64,000 bases of DNA, taken from the NCBI GenBank assembly GCA_000961635.1, contig LADQ01000020.1:26561-90560 (forward strand), given 5' to 3'. The notes under the pieces are model-generated. The model made no database searches, was not told the origin of the DNA, and was given only the letters and a program-made list of their open reading frames with translations. Of this stretch, positions 8,920 through 17,652 are shown one piece after another. This DNA comes from Hoeflea sp. BRH_c9 (lineage in GTDB: Bacteria; Pseudomonadota; Alphaproteobacteria; Rhizobiales; Rhizobiaceae). How positions within the stretch are numbered: position 1 is the stretch's first letter; each line of letters starts with the position of its first letter. The position numbers and the translations under genes are program-made.

Positions 8920-10550
8920 CCCTTGGCAGCGGTGAGTGTGGCGACATGATCCCGCGCGCCCTGCATGAGTTGCGCGCGCTGCACTTTACCGGTGGTGGTG
9001 AGGGGGAGGCTGTCGACGAGCTTGACGTACCGGGGCACCTTGTAGTCGGCGATCTTGCCTTTGCAGTGCGCCACCACATCGGCCTCGGTGAGGGTGGCGC
9101 CCTTGCTCGGCACCACATAGGCCATGCCGACTTCACCCAACCGTTCGTCGGGAGCGGCCACTATCACTGACATCTGTATGCCCGGGTGGGACGCCAGGTG
9201 CTGCTCTATCTCGGAAGGGTAGGCGTTTGTGCCGCCGACCTTGAACATCTCCTTGATGCGTCCGGTCAGGCTGAGATAACCGCGACTGTCAAACCGCCCT
9301 ATATCGCCGGTTTTCAGCCAGCCTTCCGGGTCGATCGTATTGGCGGTTTCCGCGGGATTCTTGTAATAGCCCATCATGACCGTGGTGCCGCGGCACTGGA
9401 TCTCGCCATCCTGATCCGGCCCGAGTATCTGGCCCGTCTCGGTGTCGACGATCCGCACTTCGCAATCGGACAGGATCGGCGCTGTGTTGCGGCGGCAGTC
9501 TTCCAGGGAGTCGTCCCAGTTGTTGAAGGTGGTGGATATGGTGTTCTCGGTCATGCCGTAGGTCGACAACAGTCGTTTGAAGCCAAACGCATCCACGATC
9601 CGGCGAAAAACGTCCTCGGGCACGGTGGTGCCGCCCATCCAGGTGCCTTCGAGAGCGGAGAAATCCCGATCCGCGAAACCCGGAGTGCCCATCATGTCCA
9701 GGAAATGGGTGGGTAGGCCGCCGAAAATCGTCAATTTCTCCTGCTCGATCAGATCGAGCGCCCGCGATGCTTCCCAATGGGCCATGAGATGCATTGTGGC
9801 CCCGGCGGCCAGCGACGGAAGCAGGCACATGAACATGCCCGCCACATGATAATAAGGCAGATGCGCCATGACCTGCGATCCCGCACGCATCTTCAAGGCA
9901 TCGCCCACGCGGATGCTCTGATGGATCACGCGGTGATTGTGCATCGCCCCCTTGGGACGACCGGTCGTGCCGGAGGTGTAGCAGATAAGCAGAAGATCAT
10001 CGGCCGTGACCCGCGCTTCGGCGGTTGCGATTGCCGAGGCGTCGATGTCGGTCGCGGCAAGGGCGCCAAAGGGGATGGCCCATGGGGCCGCGGGCTCGCC
10101 GACCATGATCACCGACTTCAACGCCGGCAGCTCGGCCAGATCGAGCGCCCCGGCCGCCTGGCTGTCGATCGACGGCGCGATCTCGTTGAGCATTTCGGTG
10201 AAATCAATCCCCCACATCGAGGGCGTCATCACCAGGACCTTCGCGTCCGACTGGGCCAGAATGTACTTCGCTTCGTCCTGCTTGTAGCGGGTGTTCACCG
10301 GCACAATCGCTGCTCCGATGCGCGCCGCCGCGAGCAGCAGGAGCACCCATTCGGGGCTGTTGGTCAGCCAGACCGCGATGTGGTCGCCCTTGCCTACCCC
10401 GGCCTGCAACAATCCGCTGGCCAGCCGGTCCACCTGAATATCGACAGCCGCAAAGCTCATGCGCCGTCCATCAGCGTGGATGTAATCACGATCCGCATGA
10501 TCGCGGGCGGACTTGCGGAGCACTTCGCCAATGGTAATTTCGGGATTCAT
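8916..10550 (-). CDS. Acyl-CoA synthetase (AMP-forming)
   Basis: ANL-superfamily ligase of about 544 residues that adenylates a carboxylic acid and transfers it to CoA. Motifs are the P-loop LLICYTSGTTGRPKGAMHNH near residue 170, STYGMTENT near 335, GWLKTGDIGRFD near 425 and GRIKEMFKVGGTNAYPSEIE near 445. The ATG at 10550 (MNPEITIG) is preceded by GGAGAAAATC, so the four extra codons in the track are excluded. It probably activates the compound imported by the operon's ABC system, as an alternative to the class III CoA-transferase at the operon head. Confidence 0.92.
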   Translation of the reverse strand: MNPEITIGEVLRKSARDHADRDYIHADGRRMSFAAVDIQVDRLASGLLQAGVGKGDHIAVWLTNSPEWVLLLLAAARIGAAIVPVNTRYKQDEAKYILAQSDAKVLVMTPSMWGIDFTEMLNEIAPSIDSQAAGALDLAELPALKSVIMVGEPAAPWAIPFGALAATDIDASAIATAEARVTADDLLLICYTSGTTGRPKGAMHNHRVIHQSIRVGDALKMRAGSQVMAHLPYYHVAGMFMCLLPSLAAGATMHLMAHWEASRALDLIEQEKLTIFGGLPTHFLDMMGTPGFADRDFSALEGTWMGGTTVPEDVFRRIVDAFGFKRLLSTYGMTENTISTTFNNWDDSLEDCRRNTAPILSDCEVRIVDTETGQILGPDQDGEIQCRGTTVMMGYYKNPAETANTIDPEGWLKTGDIGRFDSRGYLSLTGRIKEMFKVGGTNAYPSEIEQHLASHPGIQMSVIVAAPDERLGEVGMAYVVPSKGATLTEADVVAHCKGKIADYKVPRYVKLVDSLPLTTTGKVQRAQLMQGARDHVATLTAAKG

Positions 10551-10562
10551 GATTTTCTCCAT

Positions 10563-11354
10563 TCAGACCGAGAAGCCGCCATCGACCGTCAGGCTGGCTC
10601 CGGTAATGTAGGATGCCGCGTTGGACGCCAGGAACACGGCTGCATTGGCCGCCTCCTCAGCAGTTCCCGCACGACGAAGGGCGGTGTTGCTGGCCACTGC
10701 CTTCATAAAGCTTTCAGGTACGCGGGTGGCCAGTCGGTGCAGCAAGCCGGCATCGATGGGGCCCAGCGCCACGGAATTGGCCCGGACTCCGTATCGTCCT
10801 TCTTCCCGCGATACGGCCCGAACCAGCGATTCGATGGCGGCCTTGGGCGCGATGGACAGGATGTCGCGATGAGCGTGGCGCACAATTCCGGCGGAGGTCA
10901 ATGCCGTGAGGCTGCCGCTTGAAGCGCGCAGATGCGGCAGGGCCGCCTGCGTCACGTTGAAGAACCCGTTGAGGTCGCCATCAATCACGCGGCGCCACTC
11001 TGCAGGATCGACCTCGCTGACATACGACATGCTGATATCGGCGCCTGTTGCTACGATGACTGAGCTGATCTTTTCTCCAGTCGCAGCCAGTTGCGCAAAG
11101 AAGGTGATGACCGAATCCAGCTCGGCCAGATCTGCCTGACCGATATGCGCCGCGCACCCCATTGCAGCGATCTCTGCCGCGGTCTCGCGGGCAACCGCCT
11201 CATTGCTGCGCCAGCTCAGGGCGACATCCGCGCCGCATTGCGCCAACTTCTGGCAGATGACGCGACCGATCCCACCGCTTCCGCCGATGACGACCGCAAG
11301 TCCGGCCGGCATGGCGATGAATGGCATGGATACGCTTTGGGCATTTCCGGACAT
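10563..11354 (-). CDS. SDR family protein lacking the catalytic tyrosine
   Basis: SDR-fold protein of 263 residues with VVIGGSGGIGRVICQKLA near residue 20 and the C-terminal ASYITGASLTVDGGFSV. In the active-site segment LTSAGIVRHAHRDILSIAPK the spacing from the catalytic Ser to Lys is preserved, but the Tyr of the YxxxK motif is Ser. It may have altered or lost dehydrogenase activity, or act as an isomerase or structural subunit (inference). It lies 12 bp upstream of the acyl-CoA synthetase and is separated from the binding-protein gene by a strong hairpin. Confidence 0.85.
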   Translation of the reverse strand: MSGNAQSVSMPFIAMPAGLAVVIGGSGGIGRVICQKLAQCGADVALSWRSNEAVARETAAEIAAMGCAAHIGQADLAELDSVITFFAQLAATGEKISSVIVATGADISMSYVSEVDPAEWRRVIDGDLNGFFNVTQAALPHLRASSGSLTALTSAGIVRHAHRDILSIAPKAAIESLVRAVSREEGRYGVRANSVALGPIDAGLLHRLATRVPESFMKAVASNTALRRAGTAEEAANAAVFLASNAASYITGASLTVDGGFSV

Positions 11355-11398
11355 TCAGAAATCCTCTTGGAAACAGAACGATGCAAGGAATTGAAAGG

Positions 11399-11427
11399 GA
11401 CGCCGGTTTGCAGCACAAACCGGCGTC
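11399..11427 (-). terminator. Hairpin after the binding-protein gene (terminator/attenuator)
   Basis: GACGCCGGTTTG and CAAACCGGCGTC form a perfect 12-bp stem around a 5-nt loop, 7 bp after the stop of the periplasmic binding-protein gene. On the minus strand the stem is followed by CCCTTTCAATTCC, only moderately T-rich. Partial termination or mRNA 3'-end protection would give more binding protein than downstream enzymes. Confidence 0.7.
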
Positions 11428-11433
11428 TCTGGT

Positions 11434-12636
11434 TTATTTCTGCACCAGCTTGCAGGTGCTATTTTCCAGTGGGAAGGCAACGTCATCGCCAGGAATGGTC
11501 TGGACAATCTTGAAGAAGTCCCACTCCCCGGTCGATTCCTCGGGCGTCTTGACCTGACCGACATACATGTCATGAATCATCCGGCCATCGGGGCGAATGT
11601 GACCGTTGACGGCGAAAAAATCCTCCAGCGGGAGTTCACGCATCTTGTCGCCCACGGCTTTTGCTTCCGTGGTACCCGCTGCGTCGACCGCCTTCAGGTA
11701 ATGCATGGTCATCGAATAGGCGCCGGCGTTAAGCATGTTGGGCATCTTGCCATAACGTTCCTTGAAGCGTTCGCTGAAGGCGCGCGCCTCGGGGCTCTGA
11801 TCCCAGTAGAATCCCAAGGTGGTCTGCAGACCGGCGGCAGCCTGAAGACCCAATGCGGCGACTTCGTTGTCGAACAGAAGCGGGGTGGCGAGGCGTTGAC
11901 CATCCTGAGGCAAGCCGAATTCACTCGACTGCTTGATGAGATTCATCAGGTCGGAGCCGGCCGAGATGAAGCCGATCACATCCGCACCAGACGAGGATGC
12001 GGTCAAGAGGTACGAGCTGAAATCGTTTGTCCCCAATGGATAACTGACCGATCCCACCAGTTCGCCGCCCCGGTCTGCAATGGTTGCAGTCAGGTTCTCT
12101 TCCATCTGCTTGCCAAAGGCATAGTCGACGGTGATCAGAAACCACTTCTCGCCAGGCTTCATTCCATACCCGACGCCGCGTGGCATGACATAGGTGTCAT
12201 AGGTCCAGACGAAGGAAGTTGGCGAGCAACCTTCATTGATCAGCCCCAGGGAGGCCGACCCCGAGAACAGGCTGATGATGTTGTTTTCGTTTGCAACCTG
12301 CTGCGCGGCGATGGCCGCTGGGGTCAACGTCACATCGACCAGCGCATCGATCTTCTTCTCCGAGACCCACTCCCTGATCAATGCCGAAGAAATGTCGGGC
12401 TTGTTCTGGTGGTCAGCCGAGATGTACTCGATCGGCTTGCCAAGTACCGTTCCGCCGAAATCCTCGATAGCCATCTTGATCGCCAAGACGGAACTGTTGC
12501 CTGCAATGTCGGAATAGGTGCCCGACAAATCAGTGGCGGTCGCCAGAATGACGGAGTCCTGCGCTGCAACGATCGGGCTGTAGCTGACGAAACCAGCCAG
12601 GATGGCCATGCTCGCCGTAAGTTTTGCTAGTGTCAT
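11434..12636 (-). CDS. ABC transporter periplasmic substrate-binding protein (LivK-like)
   Basis: Type I periplasmic binding protein of about 400 residues for the Liv-type importer. A Sec signal is visible (MTLAKLTASMAILAGF, cleavage likely after IVAA), then LATATDLSGTYSDIAGNSS, SADHQNKPDISSALIREW and FLITVDYAFGKQMEENLTA. The ATG at 12636 follows AGGAGGAAACA, a much better start than the upstream codons in the track. The binding pocket belongs to the Peripla_BP_6 family, whose members bind amino acids, aromatic acids or other acids. The ligand is likely the operon's growth substrate. Confidence 0.9.
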   Translation of the reverse strand: MTLAKLTASMAILAGFVSYSPIVAAQDSVILATATDLSGTYSDIAGNSSVLAIKMAIEDFGGTVLGKPIEYISADHQNKPDISSALIREWVSEKKIDALVDVTLTPAAIAAQQVANENNIISLFSGSASLGLINEGCSPTSFVWTYDTYVMPRGVGYGMKPGEKWFLITVDYAFGKQMEENLTATIADRGGELVGSVSYPLGTNDFSSYLLTASSSGADVIGFISAGSDLMNLIKQSSEFGLPQDGQRLATPLLFDNEVAALGLQAAAGLQTTLGFYWDQSPEARAFSERFKERYGKMPNMLNAGAYSMTMHYLKAVDAAGTTEAKAVGDKMRELPLEDFFAVNGHIRPDGRMIHDMYVGQVKTPEESTGEWDFFKIVQTIPGDDVAFPLENSTCKLVQK

Positions 12637-12684
12637 TGTTTCCTCCTGTAGTAATGACATTGACGTCTCGTCCACCCTGGCTCC

Positions 12685-13842
12685 TCAACCAGCGCGGGCA
12701 GATTTCTCGATACTGTCGAGTTCGGCCAGTATTTCGGCCCCGTGCTCTCCGAGCCGCGGCGCGGGACGCCGCAGTTCCGTACTGCCGCGAGAGAATTTCA
12801 CCGGCATGCCGATGTTGCTGTACTGACCTTCGCTTGGATGCTCCCTGGTCTCGAAGAAGCCGATCTCTTGCAGATGGGGATCCGTCCACAGGTCATCGAA
12901 CCGCTTCACGGCCATCGAAGGGATGCTGATGCTGTCGCAATAGGCCACCCACTCGTCTGTGGTCCGCTCCAGCGCGCATTCTGCAAGGATTGCGTAGAGC
13001 GCATCGATATTGTCGATACGGCTTGTGAAGTCGCAGAACCGCGGATCCTGCAGGACTTCCTCGCGCCCGATGCCCGCGAAGAATTCCCGCCAGTTCTTTT
13101 CCGTATAGGGCAAGATGCACACATGACCATCGCGGGTCTGGTAGGGACGGCGATTGCGCGTCATGTAGCGCGCGAAACCTGTCTCACCGACTGGCGGCAC
13201 GAATGAGCGGCCGGCCATGTGCTCCACAAGATTGAAGGCGACATTCGTCTCGAACATCGGCACTTCGACGACCTGGCCTTCGCCAGTGCGTTCGCGGTGG
13301 TAGAGGGCGGCGAGCACCGACCATGCGATTGCCGTGCCAGCCACCTTGTCACACAAGGCCGTGGGCACATACTCCGGCGACCCGTTGACCCGGCCGATCA
13401 ATTCCGTCAGCCCTGCGCCCGCCTGAATGACATCGTCGTAAGCGGCCTTGTCGGCATAGGGTCCGTCGTGGCGAAAGCCATTCGCCATGCAGTAGATCAG
13501 TCGCGGATTGAGCGCACATACTGCGTCCGGACCGAAACCAAGCCGCTCCATCGCCTGTGCGCGAATGCTGTGGACCAGGACATCGGCCGTGGCAATCATC
13601 CGCTTGAGAGTGGCCGCGCCTTCGGGTGTCTTCAGGTCCAGCACGATGCTGCGTTTGTTGCGATGGAGATTCAGGAAGATGCCCGGCATGCCTACATTGC
13701 GCGCAGGCTGGTAGCGGCGAACAATGTCGCCCTCAGGGCTTTCGACCTTGATCACATCCGCACCGAGATCGCCGAGAATTTGGGTGGCAAACGGCCCCAT
13801 CAGTACAGATGTGAGGTCCAGTACTCTTACGCCACCCAACAT
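12685..13842 (-). CDS. Class III CoA-transferase (CaiB/BaiF family)
   Basis: CoA-transferase of about 385 residues, first gene of the operon. The N-terminus MLGGVRVLDLTSVLMGPFAT and GADVIKVESPEGD are typical; the catalytic Asp is expected in AAYDDVIQAGAGLTELIG near residue 155. The ATG at 13842 follows GAGGGAGGGCGGAT. It moves CoA from an acyl-CoA donor to the incoming acid, sparing ATP. Its leading position next to the binding protein suggests early activation or CoA recycling. The substrate is not identifiable. Confidence 0.9.
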   Translation of the reverse strand: MLGGVRVLDLTSVLMGPFATQILGDLGADVIKVESPEGDIVRRYQPARNVGMPGIFLNLHRNKRSIVLDLKTPEGAATLKRMIATADVLVHSIRAQAMERLGFGPDAVCALNPRLIYCMANGFRHDGPYADKAAYDDVIQAGAGLTELIGRVNGSPEYVPTALCDKVAGTAIAWSVLAALYHRERTGEGQVVEVPMFETNVAFNLVEHMAGRSFVPPVGETGFARYMTRNRRPYQTRDGHVCILPYTEKNWREFFAGIGREEVLQDPRFCDFTSRIDNIDALYAILAECALERTTDEWVAYCDSISIPSMAVKRFDDLWTDPHLQEIGFFETREHPSEGQYSNIGMPVKFSRGSTELRRPAPRLGEHGAEILAELDSIEKSARAG

Positions 13843-13874
13843 ATCCGCCCTCCCTCGACTTGCCGACAATTTAT

Positions 13875-13912
13875 GATACCGAGTAGTATCTTAAATGCCT
13901 CCGATCGGTCAA
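13875..13912 (-). promoter_or_regulatory. Putative promoter with overlapping operator dyad
   Basis: Upstream of the CoA-transferase gene an inverted repeat GATAC-N6-GTATC spans 13875-13890. On the minus strand a TTGACC (complement of 13907-13912) precedes it by about 16 bp to GATACT, a possible -35/-10 pair whose -10 lies inside the dyad. This geometry fits repression by a TetR- or GntR-like dimer. No regulator gene lies adjacent in this window. Confidence 0.45.
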
Positions 13913-14040
13913 GCACCGATTTCAACGGAAAATCTCCACTCATGAGGACGTTGGATATTCATCCTGGCGCCTGTCGGGGCGCTCAGGAGGCAGGGATGTC
14001 AACGGCTGACTTAGCTTGGCAACACGGGCGAGCTTTCGGT

Positions 14041-15756
14041 TCACGCCGCTTTGACTATGGCGTCGCTCAACTTCTCTGCGATCATGATTGTGGTCAGGTT
14101 GATATTTGCGCAGGGAATCGAAGGCATGACGGAGGCGTCGGCAACACGAAGCCCGTCGACTCCGTACACCCGACCTTCGGGATCGACACAGGCCATCCGG
14201 TTGATGCGGCTCCCCATCGAGACAGTTCCGCAAGCATGCCAGTTGCCCAGTACCGTATCGCCGATGAAGCGTTCCAACTCGCGGTCATCTGTTTTCATGC
14301 GCTCAATGTCATAGCCTGAGGCTGCCATCCCAATAATCAGACGACGCACGATGGTATGGGAATCGAGCGCCAGGGCTCCTGTCTTCGTTATAATGCGGTT
14401 GAGGACCGTCTTGCTGCTGAGCCGGCGGATCCAGTCGGTGTAGGCCCCCGCGAAGACGGAGTAACTTGCCGCAGCGATGACAGGCGACTGGAGCAGCCCG
14501 ATCGCAAACCGGACACCGAACTTCATCCGCTCGAGGTCTCGCGGGTCGGAAAGCAGGTTGAAGGAGACGTAGGGCTCCTGTCGCGACCGACTGGACTTCA
14601 GGCGGACTTCGCCGCGCGAGAGCGCCTTGTCCGGCCCGACGCGCACGACGCCGATCTGGTGCCCGATCGGTGTCTGGTCAAAGCGGTTACCGAGCGAGAT
14701 CTTCATGTCTCCGCTTGGGCAACCATCGAATCCGGAGGTGAACCTCCCGTAAACCAGGAAGGAATTTAGCATCTTGCTGTTGAGTCGCGCTTCAGGCTTC
14801 AGGTGCACCCCGAGGCCGATAAGCGGGTGGTCCTGCAGATTTTGTCCGACGCCAGGGAGATCCGATCGCACTGCGATCCCCATTTCGCGGAGGTGTTCGC
14901 CGGGCCCGACCCCGGCCCGCATCAGCATGGCGGGACTGTGCAGGGCGCCCGCGCAGAGAACCACTTCTCCTCCGCCATATCTGGCGCTCCCGCTGCCGGC
15001 GCGCGGGGCTGTTTCGACGCCACAAGCTGCGTTCCCCTCGAACAGGATTGCGTCGACGAGCGTATCGGAGATGATCTTCAGGTTCGGCCGCCTGCGCACG
15101 ACGCTCGACAGATATCCGACGGCGGTCGAGATCCGCCTACCGTAGACATTGTTCTTCGGAAAGGGGAAGCAGCCGTCGCGGTGGACTGCGTGGCAATCGT
15201 CGGCATAGACGAGCCCCTTCTCCCCCATCGCCTCACGGAAGGCCAAGGCGAACCCGGCCCAGTCCTCGGGTAGAGTCCGCTGGATCGCAATCGGCCCGTC
15301 CTGCCCGTGTTCCGGCCCGGTGAAGTCCATGTCGCGCTCGAGCCGCCTGAAGTAGGGCAGGCATTCGACGTAGCTCCAGCCTTCCGCACCTGCCGCCGCC
15401 CATCCGTTGTAGTCGGACGGGATACCGCGGAGCGCGACCTGGCCGTTGACACTCGACCCGCCACCCATGACGCGCGCCTGCTCGTAGCGGTGCGCGGCAA
15501 GTTCGGCTTCCACCTGCGAAGGGGCCTTGTTGCCCGTGGGATCCCTGTAGACCGTCAGGTCTGTCCAGTATCGGATCTCGTTGAAATAGTCCGGCAAATA
15601 GCCTTCTGCATAGATCGATTCAGGAACGTCGTAGGGTGGCGTATCCGGTCCGGCTTCGATGAGCAGGACCCGTGTGTGCGGATCCTCGGACAGCCGGCTC
15701 GCCAGCACGCATCCCGAAGACCCGCCACCGACGATGATGTAATCAAACTGTTCCAT
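14041..15756 (-). CDS. GMC family FAD-dependent oxidoreductase
   Basis: Glucose-methanol-choline oxidoreductase of 571 residues that oxidises an alcohol to an aldehyde or ketone. The FAD motif IVGGGSSGCVLASRLSEDP is at the N-terminus, GGGSSVNGQVALRGIPSDY near residue 97, and the catalytic His in GNWHACGTVSMG near 500 with CANINLTTIM at the end. It is the last gene of the LacI-headed operon, 13 bp after the TRAP large permease. With the aldehyde dehydrogenase it could carry out a two-step oxidation of an imported polyol or sugar alcohol (inference). Confidence 0.92.
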   Translation of the reverse strand: MEQFDYIIVGGGSSGCVLASRLSEDPHTRVLLIEAGPDTPPYDVPESIYAEGYLPDYFNEIRYWTDLTVYRDPTGNKAPSQVEAELAAHRYEQARVMGGGSSVNGQVALRGIPSDYNGWAAAGAEGWSYVECLPYFRRLERDMDFTGPEHGQDGPIAIQRTLPEDWAGFALAFREAMGEKGLVYADDCHAVHRDGCFPFPKNNVYGRRISTAVGYLSSVVRRRPNLKIISDTLVDAILFEGNAACGVETAPRAGSGSARYGGGEVVLCAGALHSPAMLMRAGVGPGEHLREMGIAVRSDLPGVGQNLQDHPLIGLGVHLKPEARLNSKMLNSFLVYGRFTSGFDGCPSGDMKISLGNRFDQTPIGHQIGVVRVGPDKALSRGEVRLKSSRSRQEPYVSFNLLSDPRDLERMKFGVRFAIGLLQSPVIAAASYSVFAGAYTDWIRRLSSKTVLNRIITKTGALALDSHTIVRRLIIGMAASGYDIERMKTDDRELERFIGDTVLGNWHACGTVSMGSRINRMACVDPEGRVYGVDGLRVADASVMPSIPCANINLTTIMIAEKLSDAIVKAA

Positions 15757-15769
15757 CCCGGCTCTCCGC

Positions 15770-17047
15770 TCAACCCTGGTAAAGCTGCGGGATGAACATC
15801 ACCAAGCCGGGCAGGAAGGTGATAGACAGAAGCACGATGATCGACACGATCAGGAACGGCAGGTTGGCAAGTGCCAACCGCTCCGGGGATATCTTCGCAA
15901 TCGTTGCGCCGATGAACAGGCAGATCCCGACAGGAGGCGTAATCATCCCGATGGTCAGGTTGATGGCCACGATGATGCCGAAATGCACCGGGTCCATACC
16001 GAGTTGGACGACAATCGGAAGGAGGATCGGAACGCTGATTATGAGTGCCGCGATCATCTCCATGAAAGCTCCGAGCAAAAGCAGCAAGATGTTGATCAAA
16101 AGCAGGATCACTATCGGATTGTCCGACACCTGCATCATCATATCGGCGACAGTGTTGGGCACCTGCTCCTTGATCAGGATCCAGCTCAGCGGAGCGGCAA
16201 TTCCAACGATGATTAGCGCACTGCCGGTCATCCGCGCGCTGTCGAGGATGATGCGCGGCAGGTCCACCAACTTCAGCTCGCCATAGACAAAAAAGCCAAT
16301 CAGGAAGGCATATAGACACGCCGTCGCCGCCGCTTCCGTTGGCGTGAAGAAGCCGCTGAAGATACCTCCAAGGATGATCAGCGGCATACCGAGAGGGATC
16401 ATGCCGTCCGCGAAGGCCCGGAGGAACACCGTCAAGGAAAACGGTGCGCCCTTACCGAAATTCTGGCTCCAGGCGTAGAATGCGACGAGAGCCATCTGGG
16501 AGAGCCCAAGCAAGATCCCGGGCACAATCCCGGCAAGGAACAGCGCGTTGACCGAGACGCCTGCCACCACAGCGTAGACGATAAGGATGATGCTCGGCGG
16601 AATGATCGGGCCGATAAGCGACGAAGAAATTGTGACCGCGGCGGCAAACTCGGTCGTGTAGCCTCGCTCACGCATTGATTTTATCATGATGCTGCCCACG
16701 GCAGCCGTGTCCGCGGCGGCCGACCCCGATATGCCGGCAAACAGCATAGAGACGAGAATGTTGACATGGGCGAGCCCGCCGCGCACCCAACCCACCATGG
16801 CGTCGGCGAGCGCAATCAGCCGGCGGGTCGTTCCTCCGGCATTCATCAGATTGCCAGCCAGCATGAAGAATGGAACGGCCATGAGCACAAAAACATCCAC
16901 GCCGGCGAAAACCCGGTGCGGGATGGTGATCGGGTTAATGTCCGCGAGCATGAAATACGCAATCACCGACAGGCCCATCACCACATAGATCGGCAGGCCG
17001 ATCAGCAGAGTGACGAGAAAAGTGATGCCGAGCACGGTCAATTCCAT
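15770..17047 (-). CDS. dctM: TRAP transporter large permease (DctM family)
   Basis: Ion-coupled TRAP importer large membrane subunit of 425 residues, with many hydrophobic spans throughout. Recognisable blocks are MAVPFFMLAGNLMNAGG near residue 57, SGSAAADTAAVGSIM near 110, IPPSIILIVYAVVAGVSVNALF, and TPPVGICLFIGATIAKI near 370. It overlaps the small permease gene by 10 bp. TRAP systems take up organic acids and sugar acids, consistent with the dehydratase and oxidoreductases of this operon. Confidence 0.93.
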   Translation of the reverse strand: MELTVLGITFLVTLLIGLPIYVVMGLSVIAYFMLADINPITIPHRVFAGVDVFVLMAVPFFMLAGNLMNAGGTTRRLIALADAMVGWVRGGLAHVNILVSMLFAGISGSAAADTAAVGSIMIKSMRERGYTTEFAAAVTISSSLIGPIIPPSIILIVYAVVAGVSVNALFLAGIVPGILLGLSQMALVAFYAWSQNFGKGAPFSLTVFLRAFADGMIPLGMPLIILGGIFSGFFTPTEAAATACLYAFLIGFFVYGELKLVDLPRIILDSARMTGSALIIVGIAAPLSWILIKEQVPNTVADMMMQVSDNPIVILLLINILLLLLGAFMEMIAALIISVPILLPIVVQLGMDPVHFGIIVAINLTIGMITPPVGICLFIGATIAKISPERLALANLPFLIVSIIVLLSITFLPGLVMFIPQLYQG

Positions 17048-17562
17048 GAGATGTCTCTCGCTTCCATGTCGGTGTCGGCATCAATGGTTCCGCGCGTCAT
17101 GCGGACGCCCATGTCGGCAACAAGCGACAAAAACATCAAAACAGTTCCGACGAAGATCGGAGCATAGACGAACCAGAGCGGGATATGCAGGCTGGGAGAG
17201 GTCCGGCCGGTCTGGATCATCAGTTGGACGAGCCCTAGCCCATACCAGCCAAAGAAGCCGAGAAAGACGAGGAACAGCATGCGCCGGAACACCCAGAGTA
17301 CTTTCCGGATACCCTGAGGCAGCGCGTTGAAGAGACTCTCCATGCCGATCAGGTCGCCGTAGCGCGCACCGACGGCGGTTATCAGGAAGACCAGCCAGAC
17401 CAGCGAGAATCGCGCAAGTTCGTCAAGACCGCGTACCCGGATGGCGGTGTTTCGGGCAAGCACGTCGAGAAGGACCGTGCCGACCATGAAGACCATCACC
17501 AGGATGACAAGCTTGCGTATCAGCGAATCCACAGCCAGCGAGAGTTTGTTGAACGATTCCAT
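17038..17562 (-). CDS. dctQ: TRAP transporter small permease (DctQ family)
   Basis: Four-span membrane subunit of about 174 residues. The start MESFNKLSLAVDSLIRKLVI is followed by VLDVLARNTAIRVRGLDELARF, typical of DctQ, and GMESLFNALPQGIRKVL. I use the ATG at 17562 because the first 11 codons of the track ORF carry no family features. It lies between a hairpin downstream of dctP and the overlapping dctM. Confidence 0.88.
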   Translation of the reverse strand: MESFNKLSLAVDSLIRKLVILVMVFMVGTVLLDVLARNTAIRVRGLDELARFSLVWLVFLITAVGARYGDLIGMESLFNALPQGIRKVLWVFRRMLFLVFLGFFGWYGLGLVQLMIQTGRTSPSLHIPLWFVYAPIFVGTVLMFLSLVADMGVRMTRGTIDADTDMEARDISWN

Positions 17563-17612
17563 TCGCGTTTCCCAGAAGGACAGCGCCCGATCCAATTCGG
17601 TCGCAAAGGTGA

Positions 17613-17636
17613 GCGACGCGCCCTGGGGCGCGTCGC
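17613..17636 (-). terminator. Hairpin between dctP and dctQ
   Basis: GCGACGCGCC-CTGG-GGCGCGTCGC is a perfect 10-bp GC stem with a 4-nt loop, 16 bp beyond the dctP stop. There is no long T-tract on the minus strand, so attenuation or 3'-end stabilisation of the dctP mRNA segment is more likely than full termination. Confidence 0.65.
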
Positions 17637-17652
17637 CAGATCGTCTCCAGCC

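Noticed and set aside
11399-11427. Riboswitch in the operon-internal hairpin region
   Set aside because: A simple perfect stem-loop with a 5-nt loop; no additional conserved structure is seen, so terminator or attenuator is sufficient.
13219-14319. Plus-strand ORF of 366 codons
   Set aside because: Lies opposite the CoA-transferase and GMC oxidoreductase genes; high-GC frame shadow.
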